In this document: in pieces, positions 43,007 to 50,398 of the stretch | Numbering within the stretch: the first letter of the stretch is position 1 | Layout: every line of letters begins with the position of its first letter | Assembly: GCA_047606825.1 (NCBI GenBank) | Contig: JASGDY010000059.1 | Location: forward strand, 1-62,375 | DNA: 62,375 bases | Reading direction: 5' to 3' | Source: Rhizosphaericola sp047606825 | Lineage (GTDB): Bacteria; Bacteroidota; Bacteroidia; Chitinophagales; Chitinophagaceae | Notes under the pieces: model-generated | Database searches by the model: none | What the model was told of the DNA's origin: nothing | What the model saw: only the letters and a program-made list of their open reading frames with translations | Translations under genes and position numbers: made by a program

Positions 43007-43678
43007 ATGAAAATCAATATCCTAAGCTGCAAATATCTCGTGTTGACCTCTTCCATTTTTTTCCATACCGAAAAAAACATGGCGCAGGACACTTCCAACC
43101 ACAGCTCAATGACCGTCCCACAAGTCATCGGGTTCGCTACTGTACGGCTGACCAACAGGAAACCGGAAGGACTCCTTGGGAATTTCGTTACGGATGCTGT
43201 AAAAAACGAAGCAGAAATCTATCTACGCAAAAGAATTGACCTTGTCTTTATCAGCCCAAACGCTATCAAAGGCGCGATTGGCAAGGGAGACATCTCGGAG
43301 CAGACAATCAGCAACTTATTGCCTTTTGACGACAGCCTGTCCTGCATGGAAGTGCCCGGAAAAATATTGCAGCTCGTCCTGGACAGAATTGCCAAAGACG
43401 GCGGTGGACCAGTGGCAGGCATACAGCTAACCATCCATAATATGCGCGCTTCCCATATCCTGTTGGACGGCGACACGCTTACTCCGGAAAAAAAGTACAC
43501 CATCGTGGCAATCGAAAGAAATGCCCAAGGACATGAGAATTTTCCCTTCTTAAAAAATATTCCTTACATCAACCTGCCCAATACATTGACCACAACCGTC
43601 ATTAGATATATAAAAAAAACCACAAGTGAAGGCAAGGCCGTCAACGCTTATTTTGGGCATAGAATTAGCTACCATTGA
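43007..43678 (+). CDS. Stand-alone 5'-nucleotidase C-terminal domain protein
   Basis: A 223-residue protein matching the substrate-binding C-terminal domain of UshA-type 5'-nucleotidases (NFVTDAVKNEAEI, DLVFISPNAIKGAIGKGDIS, LPFDDSLSCMEVPG, YTIVAIE). The N-terminal metallophosphoesterase domain is absent. In this phylum the two domains are often encoded by adjacent genes, but the next gene here is dnaA. The N-terminus is weakly hydrophobic; a second start at 43079 (MAQDTSN) would leave no signal sequence. Function is uncertain. Confidence 0.8.
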   Translation: MKINILSCKYLVLTSSIFFHTEKNMAQDTSNHSSMTVPQVIGFATVRLTNRKPEGLLGNFVTDAVKNEAEIYLRKRIDLVFISPNAIKGAIGKGDISEQTISNLLPFDDSLSCMEVPGKILQLVLDRIAKDGGGPVAGIQLTIHNMRASHILLDGDTLTPEKKYTIVAIERNAQGHENFPFLKNIPYINLPNTLTTTVIRYIKKTTSEGKAVNAYFGHRISYH

Positions 43679-43809
43679 TATCAAAAAAATTAATCATTTG
43701 GTAATAAACGACTTGTTCTTATAAGGTGTTTTTTTTCAAATTAAAAAGTTTTTTTTTCAACATTTTTATTCCATTTTCGCTTTGCAAAACAAATAGAAGC
43801 TCGTTAAAC

Positions 43810-43818
43810 TGTGTATAA
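43810..43818 (-). promoter_or_regulatory. DnaA box upstream of dnaA
   Basis: TGTGTATAA on the plus strand is TTATACACA on the minus strand, an exact match to the DnaA box TTATNCACA. It is the only perfect box seen in the 200 bp before dnaA, so it suggests autoregulation and not an origin. Confidence 0.55.
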
Positions 43819-43876
43819 CTGCTTCCTATCAACAAATTGAATGCAAACTGTAAAAACAAAGGAGATTAAGCGTAAT

Positions 43877-45313
43877 ATGATGAACAATAATTCAGCAGAA
43901 TCAGTCTGGGCGAACTGCTTGGCTATCATCAAGGATATAGTCGATTGGCAGCACTTCAAGACTTGGTTTGAGCCAATCAAGCCTGTTGAATTAAAGGGCA
44001 ATATTCTGTTGATACAGGTCCCCAGCCAGTTTTTCTACGAATACCTGGAAGAGAACTATGTATCGCTTTTGGCAATGACCATCAAGCGTGAACTCGGTAA
44101 AGGTGCCAAGCTGGAATACCGTATATTGGTGGACAGCGGCAACAAAGGCAAAAACGGTTCGATGGACCTGCCCGCCGGTTCTGTCAAATCCTACACGAAC
44201 AACGAGGTTAACTTTCCCTTGGTCATCAACAATCCCGTGAAGAACCCGTTCGTCATTCCCGGATTGCGGAAGATGCAGATCGACCCGCAGTTGAATCCAT
44301 CCTATACTTTCGACTCCTTCATCGAATCGGACAGTAACCGCGTTGCCCGCCGTGCCGGAAAAACAGTCGCGGAAAAACCAGGTGCCAATTCGTTCAATCC
44401 GTTGGTGATATATGGCAACGTAGGCTTAGGCAAAACGCATGTCGCACAGGCAATCGGCAACGAAGTCAAAAGACTGATGCCAAACAAAGTCGTATTGTAT
44501 GTCAGCAGCGAAAAATTTATCAACCAGTTCCAGGACCATAGCCGCAACAATGCCATCAACGACTTCATCCATTTTTACCAGATGATTGACGTGTTGATCA
44601 TCGACGACGTACAGTTTTTCAGTAAGGCGGAGAGAAGCCAGGATGCGCTTTTTGCCATCTTCAACCACCTGCACCAGAGCGGCAAGCAACTCGTCCTGAC
44701 ATCCGACAAAGCACCGAAAGATCTGGACGGAATGCAGGAAAGACTGCTGAGCCGTTTCCGATGGGGTCTCAGCGCTGACCTGCAAGTCCCGGATTATGAA
44801 GCACGTATTGAAATACTGAAAAACAAGATGCACAACGACGGACTGGACTTGCCAGAGGAAGTCGTAAAATATGTCGCCTACAACATCAACACCAATGTAC
44901 GCGAACTGGAAGGCGCATTAATCTCGCTCTTGGCTCAGTCGTCACTCAACAAAAGAGAAATCGACCTCGACCTTGCCAAAAAAGTATTGCGCAACTTCGT
45001 CAAGACCAGCACTAAGGAACTGACCATCGACGCCATACAAAAAATGGTCTGTGAATTTTTCAACATTCCTTACGACCGCCTTTTGCAGAAAACACGCAAA
45101 AGGGAAGTTGTACAGGCGCGACAGGTCTCCATGTTCCTCGCAAAATCCTTCACCAAAAATTCCCTCAAAAACATCGGAGAACATTTCGGGGGGCGCGACC
45201 ACACGACCGTCATCCACAGTTGCCAAACGGTAAAAGACTTGATGGACACAGACACCATCTTCCGCGAAAATGTCAACGAACTGACGCAGAAAGTGCAGTT
45301 GGCTTCTATCTGA
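43877..45313 (+). CDS. dnaA: Chromosomal replication initiator DnaA
   Basis: A 478-residue AAA+ initiator. Domain I is at about 1-85, linker II 86-125, AAA+ domain III with Walker A GNVGLGKTHVAQAIG and Walker B VLIIDDVQFF. Domain IV carries the DnaA-box-binding signature GGRDHTTVIHSC. The start at 43877 (ATGATGAACAAT) is chosen over 43841 because homologues begin near SAESVWANCL. Position 43810 has a DnaA box. Confidence 0.97.
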   Translation: MMNNNSAESVWANCLAIIKDIVDWQHFKTWFEPIKPVELKGNILLIQVPSQFFYEYLEENYVSLLAMTIKRELGKGAKLEYRILVDSGNKGKNGSMDLPAGSVKSYTNNEVNFPLVINNPVKNPFVIPGLRKMQIDPQLNPSYTFDSFIESDSNRVARRAGKTVAEKPGANSFNPLVIYGNVGLGKTHVAQAIGNEVKRLMPNKVVLYVSSEKFINQFQDHSRNNAINDFIHFYQMIDVLIIDDVQFFSKAERSQDALFAIFNHLHQSGKQLVLTSDKAPKDLDGMQERLLSRFRWGLSADLQVPDYEARIEILKNKMHNDGLDLPEEVVKYVAYNINTNVRELEGALISLLAQSSLNKREIDLDLAKKVLRNFVKTSTKELTIDAIQKMVCEFFNIPYDRLLQKTRKREVVQARQVSMFLAKSFTKNSLKNIGEHFGGRDHTTVIHSCQTVKDLMDTDTIFRENVNELTQKVQLASI

Positions 45314-45411
45314 ACAAGCCACAGGTTACAAGTTTCAGATTCCGGATTTCCGATGCACTCTGAAAAATAGCTTGTCCCCCCAGAACATGGAACCTGTAAC
45401 CCACAACCGCC

Positions 45412-46686
45412 TCAATATCCATACTTATCTTTCCACAACGATTTCAAATTTCGGCGCAACTCTTCCTCGCGCGGCGTGTGTCCGGGATCATAGAGTTTAG
45501 TCCCGGCTATCTCCTTGGGTAGAAATTCCTGTTCGCTGAAATGATTTTCATAGTCATGCGAATATTGGTAGCCTTTGTGGTAGCCCAGATCCTTCATGAG
45601 CTTGGTCGGCGCGTTTCGGATATGCAACGGAACGGACAGGTCGCCCGTCTCACGCACCAATGCCAACGCCTGGTCGATTGCCAGGTATGACGCATTGCTT
45701 TTCGGTGTTGATGCCAGATAAGTCGCGCACTGTGACAGGATGATACGCGCCTCCGGATTCCCGATTTTGTTCACCGCGTCAAAAGTTGCGTTGGCGAGCA
45801 GAAGTGCATTGGGATTGGCATTGCCGATGTCCTCACTCGCAAAAATCACCATGCGCCGTGCGATAAACTTGACGTCTTGGCCGCCCGCCAACATCCGGGC
45901 GAGGTAGTACACGGCGGCGTTGGGATCGCTGCCGCGCATACTCTTGATAAACGCAGAAATAATATCATAGTGCTGGTCGCCCTGCTTGTCGTATATCGCG
46001 ATTTTGTTTTGGGCAATTTCCATCACGTCTTTGTCAGTGATGACGATAGCTTCTTTCTTTGTGCTTTGTAAAGACTGGATGACGAGTTCAAAAAGGTTCA
46101 ACAATTTGCGTGCGTCTCCACCGGAAATGCGCAGCAACGCCGTCGTTTCTTCCAATTTGATGTCCAACTGGCCCAGCACTACATCTTTTTCCATGGCATA
46201 GTGTAGCAACTGTTCCAGGTCTTCCTTGTCCAATGCTTTCAACACATAGACCTGGCTGCGGCTAATCAACGCCGAATTGACCTCAAACGAAGGATTTTCC
46301 GTCGTCGCGCCGATGAGCGTAATCGTCCCTTTTTCGACTGCGCCCAACAGTGCGTCCTGCTGCCCTTTGTTGAAACGGTGTATCTCGTCGATGAACAGAA
46401 TCGCGCCCATCTGTTTGCGTGCCGTCTCGATGACTTCGCGTACTTCCTTCACGCCGCTGCTGATAGCACTCAACTGGTAAAAAGGCTTTTGCAAAGTATG
46501 CGCGATGATGTTTGCCAAAGTCGTCTTGCCGACCCCCGGCGGCCCCCATAAAATCATGGAGGGAATATGTCCGTTCTCAATCGCGTTGCGCAGCACGCTC
46601 CCCTTCCCTACCAGATGCTGCTGCCCGGTCAACTGGTCCAGACTTTCGGGGCGGATTCTTTCCGCCAATGGCATTCCCTGATTCAT
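45412..46686 (-). CDS. rarA: Replication-associated recombination protein A
   Basis: A 424-residue AAA+ ATPase (RarA/MgsA/WRNIP1 family) acting at stalled forks. Walker A is GPPGVGKTTLANII and Walker B region FIDEIHRFNKGQQD. The C-terminal tetramerisation region with PTKLMKDLGYHKGYQYSHDYENHF is intact. A TATATTTG box ends only 4 bp before the ATG. Convergent with dnaA. Confidence 0.95.
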   Translation of the reverse strand: MNQGMPLAERIRPESLDQLTGQQHLVGKGSVLRNAIENGHIPSMILWGPPGVGKTTLANIIAHTLQKPFYQLSAISSGVKEVREVIETARKQMGAILFIDEIHRFNKGQQDALLGAVEKGTITLIGATTENPSFEVNSALISRSQVYVLKALDKEDLEQLLHYAMEKDVVLGQLDIKLEETTALLRISGGDARKLLNLFELVIQSLQSTKKEAIVITDKDVMEIAQNKIAIYDKQGDQHYDIISAFIKSMRGSDPNAAVYYLARMLAGGQDVKFIARRMVIFASEDIGNANPNALLLANATFDAVNKIGNPEARIILSQCATYLASTPKSNASYLAIDQALALVRETGDLSVPLHIRNAPTKLMKDLGYHKGYQYSHDYENHFSEQEFLPKEIAGTKLYDPGHTPREEELRRNLKSLWKDKYGY

Positions 46687-46690
46687 TGTA

Positions 46691-46698
46691 CAAATATA
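46691..46698 (-). promoter_or_regulatory. -7-like box abutting the rarA start
   Basis: TATATTTG on the minus strand matches TAnnTTTG and lies 4 bp from the rarA ATG. If used, transcription would begin at or within a few bases of the start codon, giving a leaderless mRNA. Confidence 0.4.
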
Positions 46699-46861
46699 TT
46701 ACTAAAATATTTAGTTAGAAAAAATATTTATGACTAAAATAGAATACATAAGAAAATTAGGTATATTTGTTTTGGTGAATTTGATTTATACTTCTCGCTG
46801 GATAAATTCGTGCAATGAACTCAAGGAAGGCACATCTATATGAATAGAGAACACGCTTGCT

Positions 46862-46945
46862 CGTCATTCCGACCATCGGGAGGAATCTCTAACAAATAGT
46901 GACGGATTTATAACATAGGAGATTCCTCCTATCGTCGGAATGACG
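46862..46945. repeat. Stem-loop repeat R1 (CGTCATTCCGAC arms)
   Basis: Left arm 46862-46889, 29-bp spacer, right arm 46919-46945. The arms share outer 12 bp (CGTCATTCCGAC) and inner 11 bp (GGAGGAATCTC), with CATCG in the left and GATA in the right between them. Homology extends to an ACTCAA motif 43 bp before the left arm and a tail ATGCACATTTTTAT after the right arm. Confidence 0.9.
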
Positions 46946-47050
46946 AGCTGAGATGTTTACTTTTTTAATGCACATTTTTATGCGACGTATAGTATAGAAA
47001 CCGATTTTACTCAAAATTTAAATGGTGTGAAGAAACATCGAGACCTTACC

Positions 47051-47133
47051 CGTCATTCCGACCATCGGGAGGAATCTCCTCACATTGAGACAAATTTATA
47101 GAGTACGAGATTCCTCCTATCGTCGGAATGACG
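47051..47133. repeat. Stem-loop repeat R2
   Basis: Left arm 47051-47078, 28-bp spacer 47079-47106 (CTCACATTGAGACAAATTTA...), right arm 47107-47133. Arms identical to R1. The upstream ACTCAA is at 47009 and the tail ATGCATATTTTTAT follows the right arm. On the minus strand the spacer contains TAAATTTG, a match to TAnnTTTG. Confidence 0.9.
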
Positions 47134-47211
47134 TGCAAGCGTGTTGATATTTTTCATGCATATTTTTATCGAACGTACAACAAACAATGAATACGAAATA
47201 ATACAAAAAGA

Positions 47212-47511
47212 ATGCAACGGGGCGGCAGCATCTATATTATGACCAATAAAACAAAAACAACGTTGTATATAGGCGTTACGTCTGACTTGCGTACACGTAT
47301 CATTCAACATAAACAGCATTTGTTTAAAGGCAGTTTCACAGACAGTTACAACCTCGAATATTGCGTTTATTATGAAAGCTATTCAACGATTGATGAAGCA
47401 ATATATCGGGAAAAACAGTTAAAAAAATGGAGACGACGTAAGAAGGATGCATTGATTAATTCTTTTAATCCTAAATGGACTGATTTATGGACAGAAATAG
47501 AAAAATGGTAA
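47212..47511 (+). CDS. Small GIY-YIG nuclease
   Basis: A 99-residue single-domain GIY-YIG protein: SIYIMTNK then TTLYIGVTSDL forms the GIY...YIG pair, R27 or R29 in DLRTRIIQH is the catalytic-type Arg, and the Glu of YREKQLKKW is the metal ligand. The C-terminus INSFNPKWTDLW is typical of the widespread UvrC-N-like small family. It is enclosed by four copies of a stem-loop repeat (R1, R2 upstream; R3, R4 downstream). It has no DNA-binding domain visible. It may act on the repeats, but this is untested. Confidence 0.9.
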   Translation: MQRGGSIYIMTNKTKTTLYIGVTSDLRTRIIQHKQHLFKGSFTDSYNLEYCVYYESYSTIDEAIYREKQLKKWRRRKKDALINSFNPKWTDLWTEIEKW

Positions 47512-47567
47512 ATAATTTCTTTTTACTCAAAATTGATATGGACTTGAAGATAAAACAACACCTCACC

Positions 47568-47650
47568 CGTCATTCCGACCATCGGGAGGAATCTCATACG
47601 CTATAAATCTGTCTCATTGTGAGGAGATTCCTCCTATCGTCGGAATGACG
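47568..47650. repeat. Stem-loop repeat R3 with inverted spacer
   Basis: Left arm 47568-47595, 28-bp spacer 47596-47623 (ATACGCTATAAATCTGTCTC...), right arm 47624-47650. Arms and the left flank (ACTCAA at 47525) have the same orientation as R1 and R2. The spacer, however, is the reverse complement of the R2 spacer at 24 of 28 positions. Confidence 0.9.
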
Positions 47651-47713
47651 ATGCAGAGTTCGTTCATTGCACTCAAAATGGATGACGATTGGAAGAAAAA
47701 GCAAGATTTTACC

Positions 47714-47740
47714 CGTCATTCCGACGATAGGAGGAATCTC
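47714..47740. repeat. Single arm R4 of the same repeat family
   Basis: CGTCATTCCGAC-GATA-GGAGGAATCTC, the right-arm variant in left-arm position. The left flank is conserved (ACTCAA at 47671, 43 bp before). No partner arm follows before the padR gene. Confidence 0.8.
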
Positions 47741-47792
47741 ATAGGAATAATTCAAATTACTGAAAAATAAAGTAGACAATAACCACCAACAA

Positions 47793-48125
47793 ATGAAGAA
47801 AAGTAACTTCTACAAAGGATGTCTCGAGCCCTTGGTACTCAAATTGCTCAACGACAACGGTCGCATGTACGGTTATGAAATGACACAGAAAGTCAAGGAA
47901 ATGACCGTAGGTGAACTGACCATTACGGAAGGTGCACTTTACCCGCTCCTGCACCGACTGGAAGCGGACGGCATCCTATCGACCGAAGTGGAAAACATAG
48001 GCAACCGTCCTCGAAAATACTATAAACTCACCGAAAAAGGGGAAAAACAAAAAAGCCACGCGCTGGAAGAACTCCAAAACTTCATGCGCACCATGCAGCT
48101 ATTACTCCACCCGCAAACCATTTAG
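47793..48125 (+). CDS. PadR family transcriptional regulator
   Basis: A 110-residue winged-helix repressor: YKGCLEPLVLKLLNDNGRMYGYEM, cited by its hallmarks LEPLVLKLL and MYGYEM, then ITEGALYPLLHRLEADGIL and PRKYYKLTEKG. PadR proteins of this size often control adjacent membrane-protein genes. It directly precedes two paralogous membrane proteins; the next start follows the stop without a gap. Confidence 0.93.
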   Translation: MKKSNFYKGCLEPLVLKLLNDNGRMYGYEMTQKVKEMTVGELTITEGALYPLLHRLEADGILSTEVENIGNRPRKYYKLTEKGEKQKSHALEELQNFMRTMQLLLHPQTI

Positions 48126-48863
48126 ATGATGAAACAACTTACGACGGAACAGATACAGCATATCGACAACTTTTGCGAACAATGGGGCGTCAACTACTAC
48201 GATGTCAAAGTGGAACTCGTGGACCACATATCCACGACAATCGAAAACCTGATGATAAAAAAACCGGAACTGACATTTGACGATGCATTCCTTGAGTCAA
48301 AGAGAGCGTTTGGCGAATTCGGTTTTGAACAAATCATTCGGGAAAAAGAAAAAGCCATATCGCGAAATGGCAGGAAACAACAACTGCAATATCTCCTGGG
48401 ATTTTTCACATTGCCAAAAATCCTATTGACGGTTGCCTATATATCGGTGTGTTGTGCAATGATAAAATTCTTGCCGGAAAATGTGACGAAAAATATTGCA
48501 ATAACATTGATGATTCCCTCGTTTTTTCTGGCAATATTCATCCCATCAATGTTTTATCACAAGGCAGACTATTATATTAAATCATATATCAAATATAACA
48601 ATCAAAACTTTGACCAAATAAGACCATTGCTTTTGTTTAGCAAAAAGAACAATGTTGCCTGGCTGTCGCAAACGTGCATGTTGCTCATCTATTTACTAAT
48701 ATTTATAGGCAACATCAGCGACACATATCTGATAAAGAATTATGCTATTGCTTTTTTTATTGCTGGACTGAGCTGAATTAGTTTCGGTGCGTTTCTGCAC
48801 CAAAAGAAACAATTGCTCATGTATGCTATCAACAATTACCCCAACGCATTTGAAACAAAATAA
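48126..48863 (+). pseudogene. PadR-associated membrane protein interrupted by an in-frame TGA
   Basis: The frame opens at 48126 and codes for 216 residues to a TGA at 48774-48776. The same frame then continues for 28 more codons (ISFGAFLHQKKQLLMYAINN...YPNAFETK) to TAA at 48861-48863. That tail aligns with the C-terminus of the next gene (QQYKKICKYALHNYPEAFL), and the 48863 end leaves the normal 2-bp gap to it. So a nonsense mutation removed the last about 29 residues. The N-terminal half has the motif YYDVKVELVDHISTTIE shared with the paralogue; the rest is four or so transmembrane segments. It may still be partly functional. Confidence 0.8.
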
Positions 48864-48865
48864 CG

Positions 48866-49564
48866 ATGACGACACTCACAAAAGAACAAATCGACCAGCT
48901 TTTCCAGTTCTGCCAAAGACACAGCGTGCGTTACTACGACGTGCAGTCCGAACTCGTGGACCACTTGGCGACCGCCATCGAATCGCAAATGAACGAAAAC
49001 TCCAATATCCCTTTTGACGAAGCAGTACACAATGTCTATAAAGCATTCGGTGCTACCGGCTTTGGGAAATACCTGTCGGAAAAAGAAAAGCAAGTCCAGA
49101 GGAAACTCAGCAAGGAAAGACGGAAAATATTGTTGACATTTTTCACACCGCCGAAAGTAATATTGACATTGGCTGCACTTGCCTTGATGCTATATCCATA
49201 TATCACACAAGATTTTATTTTAATAAAACGTTTGGCGATTGCATTGTGCGTCATCGACTTGGCAACTATTGCCATAGTAGGCATCTCCACTTTCTGGAAA
49301 AGGCGAAAGACAAAAAAGGATTTTCGGTTGTTTATATTGGAGCGCGGAAATCCGGTTGTATTTATAGGAACATTTATCAATTTCGCGACTGTCAACATAC
49401 AACTACTAAACCTGACAAAAAGTTCGGAAAACTTTAATTTCTGGATGTCTTTGGCTTTGGTATTGATTAATTTTATGGCCGTGCTTGTAATAAATGCCTC
49501 AGCACAGCAATATAAAAAAATTTGCAAATACGCGTTACACAATTATCCCGAAGCGTTCCTCTAA
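48866..49564 (+). CDS. PadR-associated membrane protein, intact paralogue
   Basis: A 232-residue protein. A cytoplasmic N-terminal segment with QLFQFCQRHSVRYYDVQSEL and LVDHLATAIESQM is followed by about four transmembrane segments, from about residue 90 to the end. It is a paralogue of the preceding gene. The family is seen downstream of PadR genes in Bacteroidota, but I know of no function. Its stop overlaps the stop of the convergent GLPGLI gene by two bases. Confidence 0.75.
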   Translation: MTTLTKEQIDQLFQFCQRHSVRYYDVQSELVDHLATAIESQMNENSNIPFDEAVHNVYKAFGATGFGKYLSEKEKQVQRKLSKERRKILLTFFTPPKVILTLAALALMLYPYITQDFILIKRLAIALCVIDLATIAIVGISTFWKRRKTKKDFRLFILERGNPVVFIGTFINFATVNIQLLNLTKSSENFNFWMSLALVLINFMAVLVINASAQQYKKICKYALHNYPEAFL

Positions 49565-50355
49565 AAATTAAGATACTGAATCAGGTAGCTACCCGCATCC
49601 TGTCCGCCTACATTGTTGGCGATGGTCTTAATCGTTGATTGGAAATCTTTTTCGTTGACGGTCTTGTTTTTTTTGTTGATTTGGGTTTCAGAGGCTTTTG
49701 CCTCGTCGGCCTTGGGGAAGACCTGCGTGGCAAACCACGTGCTGTGCAGGTAAGGCATGGACAAGCCCAATATCATACCGGGGAGTCCATGGAAAGATTC
49801 CGGCCCCATCGACGACGGAATCTGTGTCGTGTAAAACGCGACGACATACACCGAATCATGTATCAGTCCATTGGCACGACGGCAGTCAAACCCGGCAATT
49901 TCGCGGGTTTCGTCGGTGATGCGCCATTTAATCTTTTCAATGGAATCCGAAACATTCAGCACGCTCTTAAAAATAGATTTGGTGGACAATCTTTTGCTTG
50001 TCGCATAGTCGGTAAAAACTCGGTTGTCCTGTCCAGGCAGGTCAAACATCTGGTCGTATTCCTGGTGCGTGTCGGGTTGTTTTTCCTGCGGCGTATAATA
50101 AGATTTGTCGCCAGAAAAATACAAGTCGTAGGTCGTCACTTGAAATGGTTTGTATTTCGCATTGTACATCGCCATGATTTCCGTGCTTTTGTCTTTCATT
50201 TGAGGATGTAGGTTGACAAATTCCTGTATGGATTTCTGCATCTGGCTTTTGCGTTCATAGACGATATGTCCGCCACGGACAAAGTCGGTGGTCTGCGCTT
50301 TGGCGTATTGCGTCAATGCCAATAAGGCGACAATTAGATATGCGTATTTTTTCAT
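49561..50355 (-). CDS. GLPGLI family protein
   Basis: A 264-residue exported protein. The namesake motif appears as FHGLPGMILG. A signal peptide ends near QYAKAQ; the start at 50355 (MKKYAYLIVALLALTQYAKA) is preferred because the 19 extra codons upstream lie in a T-rich leader and overlap the receptor gene. GLPGLI proteins are of unknown function and are typically encoded beside outer-membrane beta-barrel receptors, as here. Confidence 0.92.
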   Translation of the reverse strand: MKKYAYLIVALLALTQYAKAQTTDFVRGGHIVYERKSQMQKSIQEFVNLHPQMKDKSTEIMAMYNAKYKPFQVTTYDLYFSGDKSYYTPQEKQPDTHQEYDQMFDLPGQDNRVFTDYATSKRLSTKSIFKSVLNVSDSIEKIKWRITDETREIAGFDCRRANGLIHDSVYVVAFYTTQIPSSMGPESFHGLPGMILGLSMPYLHSTWFATQVFPKADEAKASETQINKKNKTVNEKDFQSTIKTIANNVGGQDAGSYLIQYLNF

Positions 50356-50398
50356 ATTAAATAAAAAGTAAAAAGGTAAAAGTAAAAAAAGCTGATGC

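Noticed and set aside
43679..43876. Replication origin next to dnaA
   Set aside because: The region is AT-rich but only one perfect DnaA box was seen. In many Bacteroidota oriC is not adjacent to dnaA. A GC-skew analysis of the genome would decide.
46731..46844. Short plus-strand frame upstream of the repeat cluster
   Set aside because: 37 codons that run into the repeat flank, with no supporting motif or context.
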